Part shown: positions 28,804-37,742 of the stretch, piece after piece
Layout of the letters: every line of letters starts with the position of its first letter
Position numbering within the stretch: the first letter of the stretch is position 1
From: Ornithobacterium rhinotracheale
GTDB lineage: Bacteria > Bacteroidota > Bacteroidia > Flavobacteriales > Weeksellaceae
Reading direction: 5' to 3'
Length of the DNA: 64,000 bases
Assembly: GCF_004088395.1 (NCBI RefSeq)
Contig: NZ_CP035107.1
Coordinates: forward strand, 1,193,001-1,257,000
Notes under the pieces: model-generated
Databases searched by the model: none
What the model saw: the letters and a program-made list of their open reading frames with translations, nothing else
What the model was told of the DNA's origin: nothing
Position numbers and translations under genes: made by a program

Positions 28804-30585
28804 ATGTATAGAACACATACCAACGGAGCGCTTAATTTAAGCCATAAAGGAGAACGAGTAGAACTCAGCGGCTGGGTGCAAGGCATTAGAGACAAGGGAT
28901 TTTTAATGTGGATTGATTTGCGAGACCGCTACGGCATCACTCAGTTGGTACTTGATGAGGCGCGCACGGATAAATCTTTGTTTGAAAAAGCAAGAAAACT
29001 TGGGCGCGAATTTGTGATAAAAGTTTCGGGTGAGGTGCTAGAGCGAGAGTCCAAAAACCCTAATATCCCCACGGGAGAGATTGAAATTTTAATCGATTCG
29101 CTTGAGATTTTAAACACCGCCAAGCTCCCCCCCTTCACCATTGAGAATGAAACCGATGGAGGCGATGAGCTGAGAATGAAATACCGCTATCTGGACATTC
29201 GCAGAAACCCTGTAAAGAATAAATTAATCTTCCGCCACCAAGTGGCTCAAAAGATAAGACAATACCTCTCTGATGAGGGCTTTATTGAGGTGGAAACCCC
29301 CGTTTTGATTAAATCCACCCCTGAGGGAGCGCGCGATTTTGTGGTACCTTCCCGTATGAACCCTGGGCAGTTTTATGCCTTGCCACAGTCGCCACAAACC
29401 TTTAAGCAGCTGCTTATGGTGGGCGGGCTTGATAAATATTTCCAAATAGTGAAATGTTTTAGAGATGAAGATTTGCGTGCAGACCGCCAGCCGGAATTTA
29501 CCCAAATCGATTGTGAAATGTCGTTTGTAGAGCAAGAAGATATTTTAAATGTATTTGAGGGCTTAACACAGTATTTATTAAAGGATATCAAAGGTTTAGA
29601 GGTAGGCAAATTCCCACGAATGAGCTACCAAGAAGCGATGCAAAGATATGGAAATGATAAGCCCGACATTCGTTTCGGAATGGAATTTTGCGAGCTAAAC
29701 GAAGTAACTCAACACAAAGATTTTAAGATTTTCAACGAAGCAGAACTTGTAGTGGGCATCAATGTAAAAGACTGTGCAAGCTACACGCGCAAGCAAATCG
29801 ATGAGCTCACAGATTTTGTAAAGAGGCCGCAAATCGGTGCCGCAGGTATGGTTTGGGTAAAATACCAAGAAGACGGAACTTATGCTTCGTCTGTAAATAA
29901 ATTCTACGACGAAGAAGATTTAAAGAAAATAGCAGAAAAATGCCAAGCAGAAAAAGGTGATTTAATCCTAATCCTATCTGGCAATGCAAACAAAGTGCGC
30001 CCACAGCTCTCTGCCCTGCGTATGGAGCTTGGTAACCGCCTAGGGCTTAGAAAGCCAGACGAATTTGCACCACTATGGATTGTAGATTTCCCCTTGCTTG
30101 AATGGGACGAAGAGACTGCACGCTACCACGCAATGCACCACCCCTTCACCTCGCCTAAGCCTGAGGATATTGAAAAATTAAAAACCAACCCTAGCCAAGT
30201 GCGTGCCAATGCCTATGATTTAGTATTGAATGGCAATGAAATCGGGGGCGGCTCCATTAGAATCTTTAATAAAGATTTACAAAGCCAAATGTTTGAACTC
30301 CTCGGCTTTACAGAGGAAGAAGCAAAAGCCCAATTTGGCTTCTTAATGAATGCCTTTGAATACGGCGCACCACCACACGGAGGTATCGCCTTTGGGTTCG
30401 ATCGTTTAGTTTCGATTTTAGACGGTTCTGAAACGATTAGAGATTATATCGCATTCCCTAAAAACAATAGCGGCCGCGATGTAATGATTGATGCCCCTGC
30501 CCCTATTGCACAAGAGCAACTCGATGAGCTTTATTTAGATGTTCAAGAGAAAAAGGCAAAAGCAGCGAGAGAAGAAAATCAGTAA
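28804..30585 (+). CDS. aspS: Aspartyl-tRNA synthetase
   Basis: 593 aa, bacterial-type class II synthetase. The N-terminal OB-fold anticodon-binding domain (about 1-105) has [20 protein letters not shown]. Class II motif 2 is [18 protein letters not shown] and motif 3 is [13 protein letters not shown] near the C-terminus; [20 protein letters not shown] is the flipping-loop region. The bacterial GAD insertion domain occupies about residues 290-420. Length is normal. Single gene with its own promoter and terminator. Confidence 0.98.
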   Translation: MYRTHTNGALNLSHKGERVELSGWVQGIRDKGFLMWIDLRDRYGITQLVLDEARTDKSLFEKARKLGREFVIKVSGEVLERESKNPNIPTGEIEILIDSLEILNTAKLPPFTIENETDGGDELRMKYRYLDIRRNPVKNKLIFRHQVAQKIRQYLSDEGFIEVETPVLIKSTPEGARDFVVPSRMNPGQFYALPQSPQTFKQLLMVGGLDKYFQIVKCFRDEDLRADRQPEFTQIDCEMSFVEQEDILNVFEGLTQYLLKDIKGLEVGKFPRMSYQEAMQRYGNDKPDIRFGMEFCELNEVTQHKDFKIFNEAELVVGINVKDCASYTRKQIDELTDFVKRPQIGAAGMVWVKYQEDGTYASSVNKFYDEEDLKKIAEKCQAEKGDLILILSGNANKVRPQLSALRMELGNRLGLRKPDEFAPLWIVDFPLLEWDEETARYHAMHHPFTSPKPEDIEKLKTNPSQVRANAYDLVLNGNEIGGGSIRIFNKDLQSQMFELLGFTEEEAKAQFGFLMNAFEYGAPPHGGIAFGFDRLVSILDGSETIRDYIAFPKNNSGRDVMIDAPAPIAQEQLDELYLDVQEKKAKAAREENQ

Positions 30586-30615
30586 AAATTCGTTTTTTTA
30601 TAAATTTTGAATGAT

Positions 30616-30658
30616 AAAACTCGTGTGGCTTTTTTTAAAAGTTTCACGAGTTTTAATT
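30616..30658 (+). terminator. Rho-independent terminator after aspS
   Basis: 10-bp perfect stem AAAACTCGTG / CACGAGTTTT (30616-30625 with 30645-30654) and a T-rich tail, 30 bases past the aspS stop. Confidence 0.8.
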
Positions 30659-30745
30659 TTAAATGTGCCGAGGATCTGAACAAATGTACAAAATACTGCA
30701 TGGAAATGGTAATATTCTAACAATGAATACCTATTTCAGCAGTTT

Positions 30746-30816
30746 TATAATCCAATAATCATTGCTAAATCTTTATCACAAACTTTATCACAAAAAATTA
30801 AAAGAATTGGATTATA
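30746..30816. repeat. 71-bp element with 11-bp inverted ends and an internal tandem 12-mer
   Basis: TATAATCCAAT at 30746-30756 and ATTGGATTATA at 30806-30816 are perfect inverted repeats. Between them the 12-mer CTTTATCACAAA occurs twice in tandem (30771-30794). It lies between the aspS terminator and the 3' end of the NlpC/P60 gene. It may form a long hairpin that terminates that gene, or be a remnant of a small element. Confidence 0.8.
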
Positions 30817-30823
30817 TCAGCAT

Positions 30824-31333
30824 TTAGTGCAAGTAGCGCACTGCTTTTACAAATCTTTTTTTCCAATAAGGTTCCTCTAAAGAACTTAGCATTACACCCT
30901 TGGAAGATGATGAGTGAATAAAGAAAACTTCGCCTCCAGAAACTCGATCTACAATGCCTGCATGCGAAATCCCTTTCCCTGATGTGTTGAAGAAAACAGC
31001 ATCTCCAGGTTGCACATCTTTCAAATTGATTTTCACGCCATAATTGGCTTGTTCACGAGAAACGCGTGGCAACTGAATGTTTACTTTCTGGTACGAATTC
31101 CAGAGCAATCCCGAGCAGTCTATGCCCTTTTTAGTCGTTCCGCCATATTTGTATGGTGTCCCAAAATAGTAATACGCTTCGTCTAAAACCGTTTTTGCAC
31201 GCTCACTTACGCTATTGTCTACTTTTGTTTTCTTAAAAGTTGTATGTATGTCCCCCTTATCTATACGGTGGATAGATCCACATGAGCTTAATAATGAAAT
31301 ACTAAATAGAATATAGTAAGATTTTTTAATCAT
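30824..31333 (-). CDS. NlpC/P60 family cell-wall hydrolase lipoprotein
   Basis: 169 aa. Family members cut peptide bonds in peptidoglycan stems. The lipobox SLLSSCGS places the lipidated Cys at residue 18. The NlpC/P60 domain (about 45-165) has catalytic Cys C73 in KKGIDCSGLLWNSY and His H124 in GISHAGIVD, with the third polar residue in GEVFFIHSSS. A single catalytic domain and no binding repeats, so it is a small Spr-like enzyme. Lies in an otherwise decayed region next to transposase remnants. Confidence 0.93.
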   Translation of the reverse strand: MIKKSYYILFSISLLSSCGSIHRIDKGDIHTTFKKTKVDNSVSERAKTVLDEAYYYFGTPYKYGGTTKKGIDCSGLLWNSYQKVNIQLPRVSREQANYGVKINLKDVQPGDAVFFNTSGKGISHAGIVDRVSGGEVFFIHSSSSKGVMLSSLEEPYWKKRFVKAVRYLH

Positions 31334-31502
31334 GATTGAATTTTAAAAGATTTGCAGCGAAATTAAGAAATCTCAACCGAAAATAAAGGACTTTGCTGCT
31401 TAAATTCGGTTTGAGTGAATCATTCTTTACATCTCAACCCTGTCCTAAATAAAAAAATGTAAAATCCTTATAAAACAGCGTTTAAGTAGTTTTTTTATAG
31501 AT

Positions 31503-31766
31503 TTAAAAAAAGCCCCCCTGATAATAATTTTGCGGTATTTCAAAAGGTTTATCAAGCCAGTGCTGCAAGTTGATTTTGACAAAAATATTCAATCGGATAA
31601 AAGCCACTAAATTGGATAGGTGCCAAGGGTATTTTGCAATAGATTTCAGGTATTTTAGAATAAGAATAGTGATAAGTGCCGTCCATATTTGAATTTTTAC
31701 AGCATTTTTTTAATATGAAGCAATTGTTTGATATCTCTGAAAAAAATCTCAATCTGACATATCGTC
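31503..31766 (-). pseudogene. C-terminal remnant of an IS4-type transposase
   Basis: On the minus strand, CQIEIFFRDIKQLLHIKK (31707-31766) carries the IExFFxxIKQ-L-IK motif around the catalytic Glu of IS4-type transposases. A frameshift and a loss of about six residues follow, and then a second frame (31706-31503) reads NAVKIQIWTALITILILKYL and WHLSNLVAFIRLNIFVKI to a stop. These strings match the usual C-terminus of Bacteroidota IS4-family transposases. No terminal repeats are recognisable and most of the gene is missing. Confidence 0.75.
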
Positions 31767-31808
31767 TAAAAAATTGAATTAAAATTTTTGGATAAAAAAA
31801 ACCTTCTT

Positions 31809-31920
31809 ATGGATTCAAAATTAACACTATTTCCCCAAATCATCTCAAAAGTAAACCGAGGAATTTTCAAAAAATTAGTCAAAGTAAAAAAACAATCCAA
31901 TAAGATTTTCTATCCTTTCT
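31809..31920 (+). pseudogene. Possible N-terminal remnant of an IS4-type transposase
   Basis: The plus strand from the ATG at 31809 reads MDSKLTLFPQIISKVNRGIF then KKLVKVKK, which resembles the N-terminal DUF4372-like start of IS4-family transposases (LFxQIIxxxxRxxFxKLV). After about 35 residues the similarity is lost. It is on the strand opposite to the C-terminal remnant at 31503-31766, so the two pieces come from different copies or from an inversion. The rest of 31767-32030 is A/T-rich with no gene seen. Confidence 0.45.
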
Positions 31921-32030
31921 CCTCTTATCTATCTCAAACATATCATATAATTTTTAAAAAATCGCCTACTTTATAAGGTTTTCGGCTTCCCTTTTTTTGT
32001 TATTTATAATTTTATAACTATCGCTTCTCG

Positions 32031-32092
32031 AAAAACACGTGTCTTTTTTTAAAAAACACACTACATTTTTCCAAAAAACACGCGTGTTTTTT
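32031..32092. repeat. Three AAAAACAC repeats spaced 21-22 bp, ending in a 20-bp palindrome
   Basis: AAAAACAC occurs at 32031, 32052 and 32074. The first continues as CGTG-type near-palindrome (AAAACACGTGT) and the third lies in the perfect palindrome 32073-32092 (AAAAAACACG with CGTGTTTTTT). It begins about 30 bases downstream of the Rpn gene. A terminator for that gene or a phased protein-binding array are both possible. Confidence 0.8.
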
Positions 32093-32123
32093 TTCGGATG
32101 GTGCTTAGTGCTTTTCGTAGGAT

Positions 32124-33011
32124 TTAAAATTCTAAATGCTCTATTTGCTCTTGGGTTAGACCTGTTGTCTTCATTACAACCTCCTTTGAAACATTATTTT
32201 CTAAAAGGTTTTTCGCTATTTTTAATTTCTCTTCTTCTCTGCCTTCCTTTCTTCCTTCCTCTTTTCCCTCTTCAAAGCCTTCTTCTTTGGCGGTATCTAA
32301 TGAGTTTTTTAAGTCTCTGTAATATTTTAAACTATCCTCATAAGAGTACACTTGGCTAGGCGTAAACTTCGCGATTTCTGCCACTTCAAATAATTTTTCA
32401 AAGATGCGTTCCTTGAGCTTTTCTGGAACCCTGTCTAAACGATTTAAATTCCTAAGTACATAAAGCCACTTATCGAACCTTGTTTCTAGTTCCTCTACCG
32501 ATTTATTGAATTTGGGCATTTCCAGATAAATAAATGTCAATTTATCATAGAAAACTTTGTTAGTTTCAATGTCCGATAATTTTATATCATAGCGGAATTT
32601 TTCAGCATTTTCTTTATCCTCATCAAAAACAAAATCCAAAATAGCAATTGTGTACACAGCTTTCAACTCATAGTTCCAATCTGCTTTTTGAGCTTGCTCT
32701 CTAATGGGAAATGTGGAATAATATAAGGTTCTGTCTTTAAAAAAATTTTGTTTGGCTTTTTGAAGTTCTACAATAAATTTTTCGCCTTTTTCGTTTTCGC
32801 AATACAAATCAAATATCGCTTTGCGATCGAGTTCACTTGAACTCAAATGTTCGTTTTTCAGATAAGTCAAACTCACAATTCTGCCTTGCTCCTCGTAGAG
32901 CAACTCGTTCAAAAAATCTAATAGCAAGTCCTTATTTGGCTCTTCACCAAAGATTTTTTTAAAGCCGTAATCGGTAAATGGATTGATATATTTTTCTATA
33001 AAGTGTTTCAT
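32124..33011 (-). CDS. Rpn/PD-(D/E)XK nuclease family protein (transposase-like)
   Basis: 295 aa. Belongs to the PD-(D/E)XK nuclease family annotated as putative transposases, related to the recombination-promoting nucleases RpnA-E. The opening INPFTDYGFKKIFGEEPNKD is the family signature. The nuclease core has D-x18-ExQ in DRKAIFDLYCENEKGEKFIV followed by ELQ. The C-terminal end has a Glu/Lys/Gly-rich repeated stretch (EEGFEEGKEEGRKEGREEEK), which is common in the family and prone to expansion, then a short DNA-binding-like tail (VMKTTGLTQEQIEHLEF). Apparently intact. It sits near tRNA-Ser in an accessory patch. Confidence 0.9.
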   Translation of the reverse strand: MKHFIEKYINPFTDYGFKKIFGEEPNKDLLLDFLNELLYEEQGRIVSLTYLKNEHLSSSELDRKAIFDLYCENEKGEKFIVELQKAKQNFFKDRTLYYSTFPIREQAQKADWNYELKAVYTIAILDFVFDEDKENAEKFRYDIKLSDIETNKVFYDKLTFIYLEMPKFNKSVEELETRFDKWLYVLRNLNRLDRVPEKLKERIFEKLFEVAEIAKFTPSQVYSYEDSLKYYRDLKNSLDTAKEEGFEEGKEEGRKEGREEEKLKIAKNLLENNVSKEVVMKTTGLTQEQIEHLEF

Positions 33012-33028
33012 GGAATTTCTTTATGCTA

Positions 33029-33036
33029 CAAAAATA
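33029..33036 (-). promoter_or_regulatory. -7 promoter box for the Rpn gene
   Basis: Reads TATTTTTG on the minus strand, matching TAnnTTTG, 18 bases before the ATG. The -33 element is unclear. Confidence 0.45.
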
Positions 33037-33153
33037 CTAAATTTTGAAATATATAATATTAAGAAGTAAGTGACGAAAAATTAAATCACTGAATAATAAG
33101 ATATTAACCGAAGTAACCACGCAACAATTTACGCACCCTAATTGATTTAAACC

Positions 33154-33226
33154 AAACAGGGACTAAGCTTTTAACTTAGTCCCTGTTTTAGTCCCTTCCT
33201 ATTCGGAAGTCGCTGATTATCAGCGA
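33154..33226 (-). terminator. Hairpin cluster immediately 3' of tRNA-Ser
   Basis: Three successive inverted repeats: a 14-bp perfect stem (33154-33167 with 33175-33188, 7-base loop, containing CAGGGACTAAG), a 5-bp stem (33195-33209) and a 7-bp stem TCGCTGA / TCAGCGA (33210-33226). They lie just downstream of the tRNA on its strand. The 14-bp hairpin probably ends the tRNA transcript; the other two may help 3' processing. Confidence 0.7.
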
Positions 33227-33232
33227 AGATTG

Positions 33233-33317
33233 CGGAGAGAGAGGGATTCGAACCCCCGGAGGTGTTACCCTCAACGGTTTTCAAGACCGCCGCATTCGAC
33301 CACTCTGCCATCTCTCC
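33233..33317 (-). tRNA. tRNA-Ser (anticodon UGA)
   Basis: On the minus strand the acceptor arm GGAGAGA pairs with TCTCTCC, followed by discriminator G. The anticodon loop is CTTGAAA, giving anticodon UGA that reads UCA. A long variable arm (GAGGGTAACACCTC) marks it as a class II serine tRNA. The T arm has GTTCGAAT. The 3' CCA is not encoded. Overlapping protein frames are spurious. Confidence 0.97.
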
Positions 33318-33398
33318 GAATGCGCTTTGAAGTATTCAGCTCCTTGCCTTTCCTTCTTTGCGGTTGCAAATATAGAAACAATTTTTTTATCTCACAAA

Positions 33399-34628
33399 TT
33401 AAATTTCAATATTTTTTGTGGTTTTTAATAAATCTTCTAGCTCTTCTCTCTCTCGTATTAGTTTCGATTCTCCATTAATCCACAGAATTTCAGCGGGTTT
33501 CAGCCTAGAATTGTAGTTTGATGCCATTGAGAAACAATATGCGCCTGCATTGTAAAAACACAAAATATCTTTTTCTCGCACTTCATTTAGCTTGCGATTT
33601 GCACCAAAAGTATCGGTTTCGCAGATGTTTCCCACCACGGTATAGTATCTCGGACGACCTTCTGGGTGCGAAATATTCTCGATTTCGTGATGCGCATTAT
33701 AGAACATAGGACGGATCAATTGATTAAATCCACTATTTACGCTCGCAAACACGGTGGAAGTTGTTTGTTTCACCACATTTACTTCTGCTAAAAATACTCC
33801 CGACTCGCTTACAAGGAATTTCCCTGGCTCAAACATCAGCATTAAATCTTTATGATTTTCCTCACAAAATTGATTAAATCGCTCACTGATTTTTTCCCCA
33901 AGATACTCAATATCAGTCTCTGCTCCGCCCTCGTAGTAGCTAACTTTAAAACCACTACCAAAATCTAAATATTCTAGATTTTCAAAATCTTTTGCTGCGT
34001 TGAATAAAAGCTCAGCTCCGTTTAAAAATACATCTACATCTAAAATATCAGACCCTGTGTGCATATGAAGTCCATTTACCTTTAAATGGGTATTTTCTAC
34101 CACACGCAAAATATGTGGCAACTGATATATCGATATCCCAAATTTAGAATCAATATGTCCTACCGAAATGTTACTATTTCCTCCCGCCAAAATATGTGGA
34201 TTTAAACGAATACAAACAGGATAATCTGGCATTTCATGACCAAATTGCTCAAGAATGCTTAAATTATCTATATTAATTTTTACGCCTAGCTCTACGGCTT
34301 CTTTTATTTCCTCAAAAGAAACACCATTGGGCGTAAATATAATGTCTTTTGGCTCAAATCCTGCCATAAGACCAAGCTGAACTTCTTGAATTGAAACAGT
34401 ATCTAGCCCACTTCCCAATTTTTGAAACAAGCGCAAAATATTCAAATTTGTATTTGCCTTACAAGCGTAATTTAGCTTTAACTTTTCAACTCCCGAAAAT
34501 GAGTTTTTTAATCTTTCATATTGAGTTTTCATTTTTTCGGCATCGTACACATAAAGTGGAGTACCGAATTCATCTGCCATTTGAAGTAAATTTTCTGTCG
34601 TAAAACTAAGGTCTTGTATATGCTTCAT
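33399..34628 (-). CDS. lysA: Diaminopimelate decarboxylase
   Basis: 409 aa. PLP enzyme that makes lysine from meso-diaminopimelate. Fold type III barrel: the PLP lysine is K57 in KLNYACKANTNLNIL, with LHMHTGSDI for the HxxGS motif, LEYLDFGSGFKVSYYEGG for the glycine-rich phosphate-binding loop, and the C-terminal CETDTFG and AGAYCFSMASNYN motifs that supply the active-site Cys and Tyr from the partner subunit. Monocistronic, with a near-consensus promoter. Upstream of tRNA-Ser. dapB of the same pathway is at 13298. Confidence 0.96.
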   Translation of the reverse strand: MKHIQDLSFTTENLLQMADEFGTPLYVYDAEKMKTQYERLKNSFSGVEKLKLNYACKANTNLNILRLFQKLGSGLDTVSIQEVQLGLMAGFEPKDIIFTPNGVSFEEIKEAVELGVKINIDNLSILEQFGHEMPDYPVCIRLNPHILAGGNSNISVGHIDSKFGISIYQLPHILRVVENTHLKVNGLHMHTGSDILDVDVFLNGAELLFNAAKDFENLEYLDFGSGFKVSYYEGGAETDIEYLGEKISERFNQFCEENHKDLMLMFEPGKFLVSESGVFLAEVNVVKQTTSTVFASVNSGFNQLIRPMFYNAHHEIENISHPEGRPRYYTVVGNICETDTFGANRKLNEVREKDILCFYNAGAYCFSMASNYNSRLKPAEILWINGESKLIREREELEDLLKTTKNIEI

Positions 34629-34663
34629 TCTTTTTTGCTTTAATTGTGTAAAAAAATATTCTG

Positions 34664-34692
34664 CAAATGTATGAATTTACAGAATATTTCAA
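34664..34692 (-). promoter_or_regulatory. Near-consensus promoter of lysA
   Basis: On the minus strand: -33 TTG (34690-34692), 18-base spacer, -7 TACATTTG (34664-34671). This fits the Bacteroidota consensus TTG-N19-TAnnTTTG closely. About 35 bases separate the box from the lysA ATG. Confidence 0.75.
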
Positions 34693-34750
34693 ATATATTT
34701 TTTATAAAATTTGGTTTATATAGATTTCATCGCACAAAAGTACCATTAAT

Positions 34751-36526
34751 TTAGTCCTCATACATTTCATCGAATAATTTTTTAAATTTTTCGATTGTAT
34801 TTTTGCGCTTATACTTTAAAGTTGGGGTAAGGCAGCCATTTTCTATTGTCCATTCTTCTGGGGTGAGCCTAAATCGCTTGATTTGCTCCCACTGCCCAAA
34901 TTCTTGATTAATCACCACCATTTCCTTTTCTATTTCTTTATAAATAGCCTCACTTTGAGCGATTTTCGCTGGTGTTGTCCCTATTTTTACACCATTTTTT
35001 TCTGCCCATTTGGTACAGAAATCATAATTTGGCTGAATCAAGGCACACGGCATTTTCTTGCCCTCGCCCACCACCATAATTTGCTCAATAAAAGGTATGC
35101 GCTTCATCGCATTTTCAAGGGCAGCAGGCACTATGTATTTGCCTCCACTGGTCTTAAAAATCTGTTTTTTGCGGTCGGTAAGTTTTAACAATCCTTCATC
35201 AAATTCACCGATATCTCCTGTTTTAAACCAGCCATCTTCGGTAAAGGCTTCTTTAGTAAGTTCGGGATTTTCGTAATATCCTTGGAACACGCAAGGTCCC
35301 TTCACGAGCACTTCGCCGTCATCGGCAATTTTCACATCAATATTTTTTACAATCTTTCCTACGGTTCCGATTTTAAATCCCTTTCTATCAAAACAATTCA
35401 CCGAAATCACAGGAGAAGTCTCGGTTAAGCCATAGCCTTCTAAAATCGGAATTCCTGCCGCCCAGAACATACGATTTAATTTTTCAGATAATTTAGCACT
35501 TCCCGAAACAAGCGTTACCATCCTGCCCCCCATTCCTTCTCTCCATTTGCTGAAAATCAATTTATTGGCAACCTTATATTTAAGGTACCAATTGAGTGGC
35601 ATTTTCACTTTCGGATCGTAATCCTTGATTAAATCCAGCGACCATTTAAAGATTTTTGATTTTACAGGACCTGCATTGGCTCCCGTTTCATAAATCTTAT
35701 TAAACACTTTTTCCACTAAACGAGGCACCACTGTCATGATTTGCGGCTGAACGAATTTTAAATCCTCTCCAATGGTATCTAAATTTTGGGCAAAATAAAT
35801 GCTTAACCCCTTGATTTGATATAAATTAAGTAAAGTTCTTTCAAACACATGACACACAGGCAAGAAGCTCAAAGCACGAGCATTTTCACCCACTTCTGGA
35901 ATACGCTCTTGGCAGTCTATCGCATTGGATAATAAGTTTTTATGCGACAACATTACGCCTTTGGGGCTTCCTGTGGTTCCTGAGGTGTAAATAATTGTTA
36001 CCAAATCATCTGGCTGGATTTTCTCTTTGATCTTTTCAATTTCGGGTTGCAGGCTTTCGTCTTCTCCAAGCTCCAAAATTTCTTTCCAGTTTGGTAAATT
36101 TTCCTCATCATTTATACAGAAAATCTCTTCAAGAGATGGCGTATTTTTCTGAATACTAGCTATTTTATTGTATAAATCTTTGTGCGAAACAAAGCATAAT
36201 TTCACACCAGCTTGGTTGAAAATAAATTCGTTTTCCTGTGGCGAAATCGAAGAATAAATCGGCACACTAATCGCACCTACTTTTTCAATTCCCATTTCGA
36301 TAATGTTCCATTCGGCACAGTTATTATTTACGATAATGGCAATTTTATCACCAGGCTTCACCCCGTATTTGAGCAAGCCTCGGCTCACTTTATCCGATAA
36401 ATGTATGTAATCTTGCGTTGAATATGCTTTTAATTTCTTACCAGGCAACACATTAACCAAGGCTCTTTCTAGGTTGTGATTTTTTGCTTGATAGTCAAGT
36501 ATATCAAATAAGCGTTTCATTTCCAT
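34751..36526 (-). CDS. Long-chain acyl-CoA synthetase (AMP-binding enzyme)
   Basis: 591 aa. Activates fatty acids to acyl-CoA through an acyl-adenylate. The AMP-binding P-loop is VTIIYTSGTTGSPKGVMLSH, followed by EGYGLTETSPVISVN and the GWFKTGDIGEFDEGLLKLTD hinge motif; the C-terminal Lys-bearing segment LTPTLKYKRKNTIEKFK provides the adenylation lysine. Length and lack of a phosphopantetheine domain fit a FadD15-type long-chain acyl-CoA synthetase. Single gene; a weak promoter-like TACTTTTA lies upstream. Specific chain length is not readable from sequence. Confidence 0.93.
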   Translation of the reverse strand: MEMKRLFDILDYQAKNHNLERALVNVLPGKKLKAYSTQDYIHLSDKVSRGLLKYGVKPGDKIAIIVNNNCAEWNIIEMGIEKVGAISVPIYSSISPQENEFIFNQAGVKLCFVSHKDLYNKIASIQKNTPSLEEIFCINDEENLPNWKEILELGEDESLQPEIEKIKEKIQPDDLVTIIYTSGTTGSPKGVMLSHKNLLSNAIDCQERIPEVGENARALSFLPVCHVFERTLLNLYQIKGLSIYFAQNLDTIGEDLKFVQPQIMTVVPRLVEKVFNKIYETGANAGPVKSKIFKWSLDLIKDYDPKVKMPLNWYLKYKVANKLIFSKWREGMGGRMVTLVSGSAKLSEKLNRMFWAAGIPILEGYGLTETSPVISVNCFDRKGFKIGTVGKIVKNIDVKIADDGEVLVKGPCVFQGYYENPELTKEAFTEDGWFKTGDIGEFDEGLLKLTDRKKQIFKTSGGKYIVPAALENAMKRIPFIEQIMVVGEGKKMPCALIQPNYDFCTKWAEKNGVKIGTTPAKIAQSEAIYKEIEKEMVVINQEFGQWEQIKRFRLTPEEWTIENGCLTPTLKYKRKNTIEKFKKLFDEMYED

Positions 36527-36643
36527 GTTTATCTAACTTATAATTGTATAAAAGTACGACTTTTATTAAAACTATTAAAGTTTTTTCTTCATTTTTTTAA
36601 TGAAATTGAAATTTTAGTTTTCGGTTAAATTTATATTTTATAA

Positions 36644-37735
36644 TTAAAGTATTACTTTCAATAATTCGCTTATCTCTCTAAAGGTGTTGAAACTATGCAA
36701 AGTAATTCTTATGCGTTCTTGCGAAACTGGTACTGTGGGAGATAGAATACTTTTTACCGAAATATTTTTTTCATTTAATTCTTCGCATTTATTTTTTAAA
36801 ATCATTTGATTGTTTAAATAAGCCTGAATCGGCGTTTGGGAATCCAAGAAATTCAACTGATTTTCTTTAATTTTTTGTTTAAAGTATGCTATATTTTGAG
36901 TCAATTTTTCTTGTGCTAAATTCGATTTTTTAAGGATTTCATGTGCTTGAAAAATCACTTCTACTTCTGCCTCGCTCATTGCTGTGGTATAAATAAATGG
37001 ACGCGCAAAATTCACTAAAAATTGATGCAATTTTTGGCTTCCCACTACGCAAGCTCCATGCGTGCCAAGTGCCTTGCCAAAGGTGTGAACGCGTGCAAAA
37101 ATCTCTTGCTCAAAATCCTCAAAAATTCCTTTTTTTTGTTTTCCCACTACGCCCGTTCCGTGCGCTTCGTCCAAAATGATATAGCAATTTTTCTTTTGGC
37201 AAAGTTCTAAAATTTCACTAGAAACTTCATCTCCATCCATGCTATAGACGCTCTCGAGCACCACAAAAATTTCGCCTGAACATTTTTCTATTTTTTGAGC
37301 TAAATCACTCGCATCGTTATGTTTAAATTTAAAAGATTTGGCATTGCTCAATCGTATGCCATCGCGAAGCGAAGCGTGCGATAATTCATCATACAAAATA
37401 AAATCGCCCCTTTGTGGTATTGCCGAAAGCACCGCCAGATTGGCATTGTATCCGCTATTGAAAAGCAAAGCTTTTTCGGCATCGTAAAAATCCGCTAAAT
37501 AGCGTTCAACTTTCTCATAATAAGCACTATTTCCAGAAATCAATCGCGACCCAGTACTTCCTGCATGATGGTGCGAAATTTGGATTTTTTGCAATTCTCG
37601 AGCTATGCCGAGATAGTCGTTAGAAAAAAAATCGGCATTATTTGCATCAAATACCGAAAGGCTTCTAAAATTATTTTCTTCGATTCTTTTCGCCAAAAGC
37701 TGTTCTGCTTTGGCAGGAAAATCTAAATTTTTCAT
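36644..37735 (-). CDS. 8-amino-7-oxononanoate synthase-like PLP enzyme
   Basis: 363 aa. Alpha-oxoamine synthase family, which condenses an acyl thioester with an amino acid; BioF does this in biotin synthesis. Seen: FFSNDYLGIA at the N-terminus, HHHAGSTGSRLISGNSAYYE, LLFNSGYNANLAVLSA, ILDEAHGTGVVG (PLP Asp) and the PLP lysine in VHTFGKALGTHGACVVG. The short length is BioF-like rather than serine palmitoyltransferase-like. No bioA, bioB or bioD adjoins; the upstream partner, 7 bases away, is an ATP-grasp protein, so the product could be something other than biotin. Confidence 0.85.
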   Translation of the reverse strand: MKNLDFPAKAEQLLAKRIEENNFRSLSVFDANNADFFSNDYLGIARELQKIQISHHHAGSTGSRLISGNSAYYEKVERYLADFYDAEKALLFNSGYNANLAVLSAIPQRGDFILYDELSHASLRDGIRLSNAKSFKFKHNDASDLAQKIEKCSGEIFVVLESVYSMDGDEVSSEILELCQKKNCYIILDEAHGTGVVGKQKKGIFEDFEQEIFARVHTFGKALGTHGACVVGSQKLHQFLVNFARPFIYTTAMSEAEVEVIFQAHEILKKSNLAQEKLTQNIAYFKQKIKENQLNFLDSQTPIQAYLNNQMILKNKCEELNEKNISVKSILSPTVPVSQERIRITLHSFNTFREISELLKVIL

Positions 37736-37742
37736 GTTTTGA

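Noticed and set aside
33230-33478. 82-aa plus-strand frame across tRNA-Ser
   Set aside because: It covers the antisense strand of a clear tRNA and the end of lysA.
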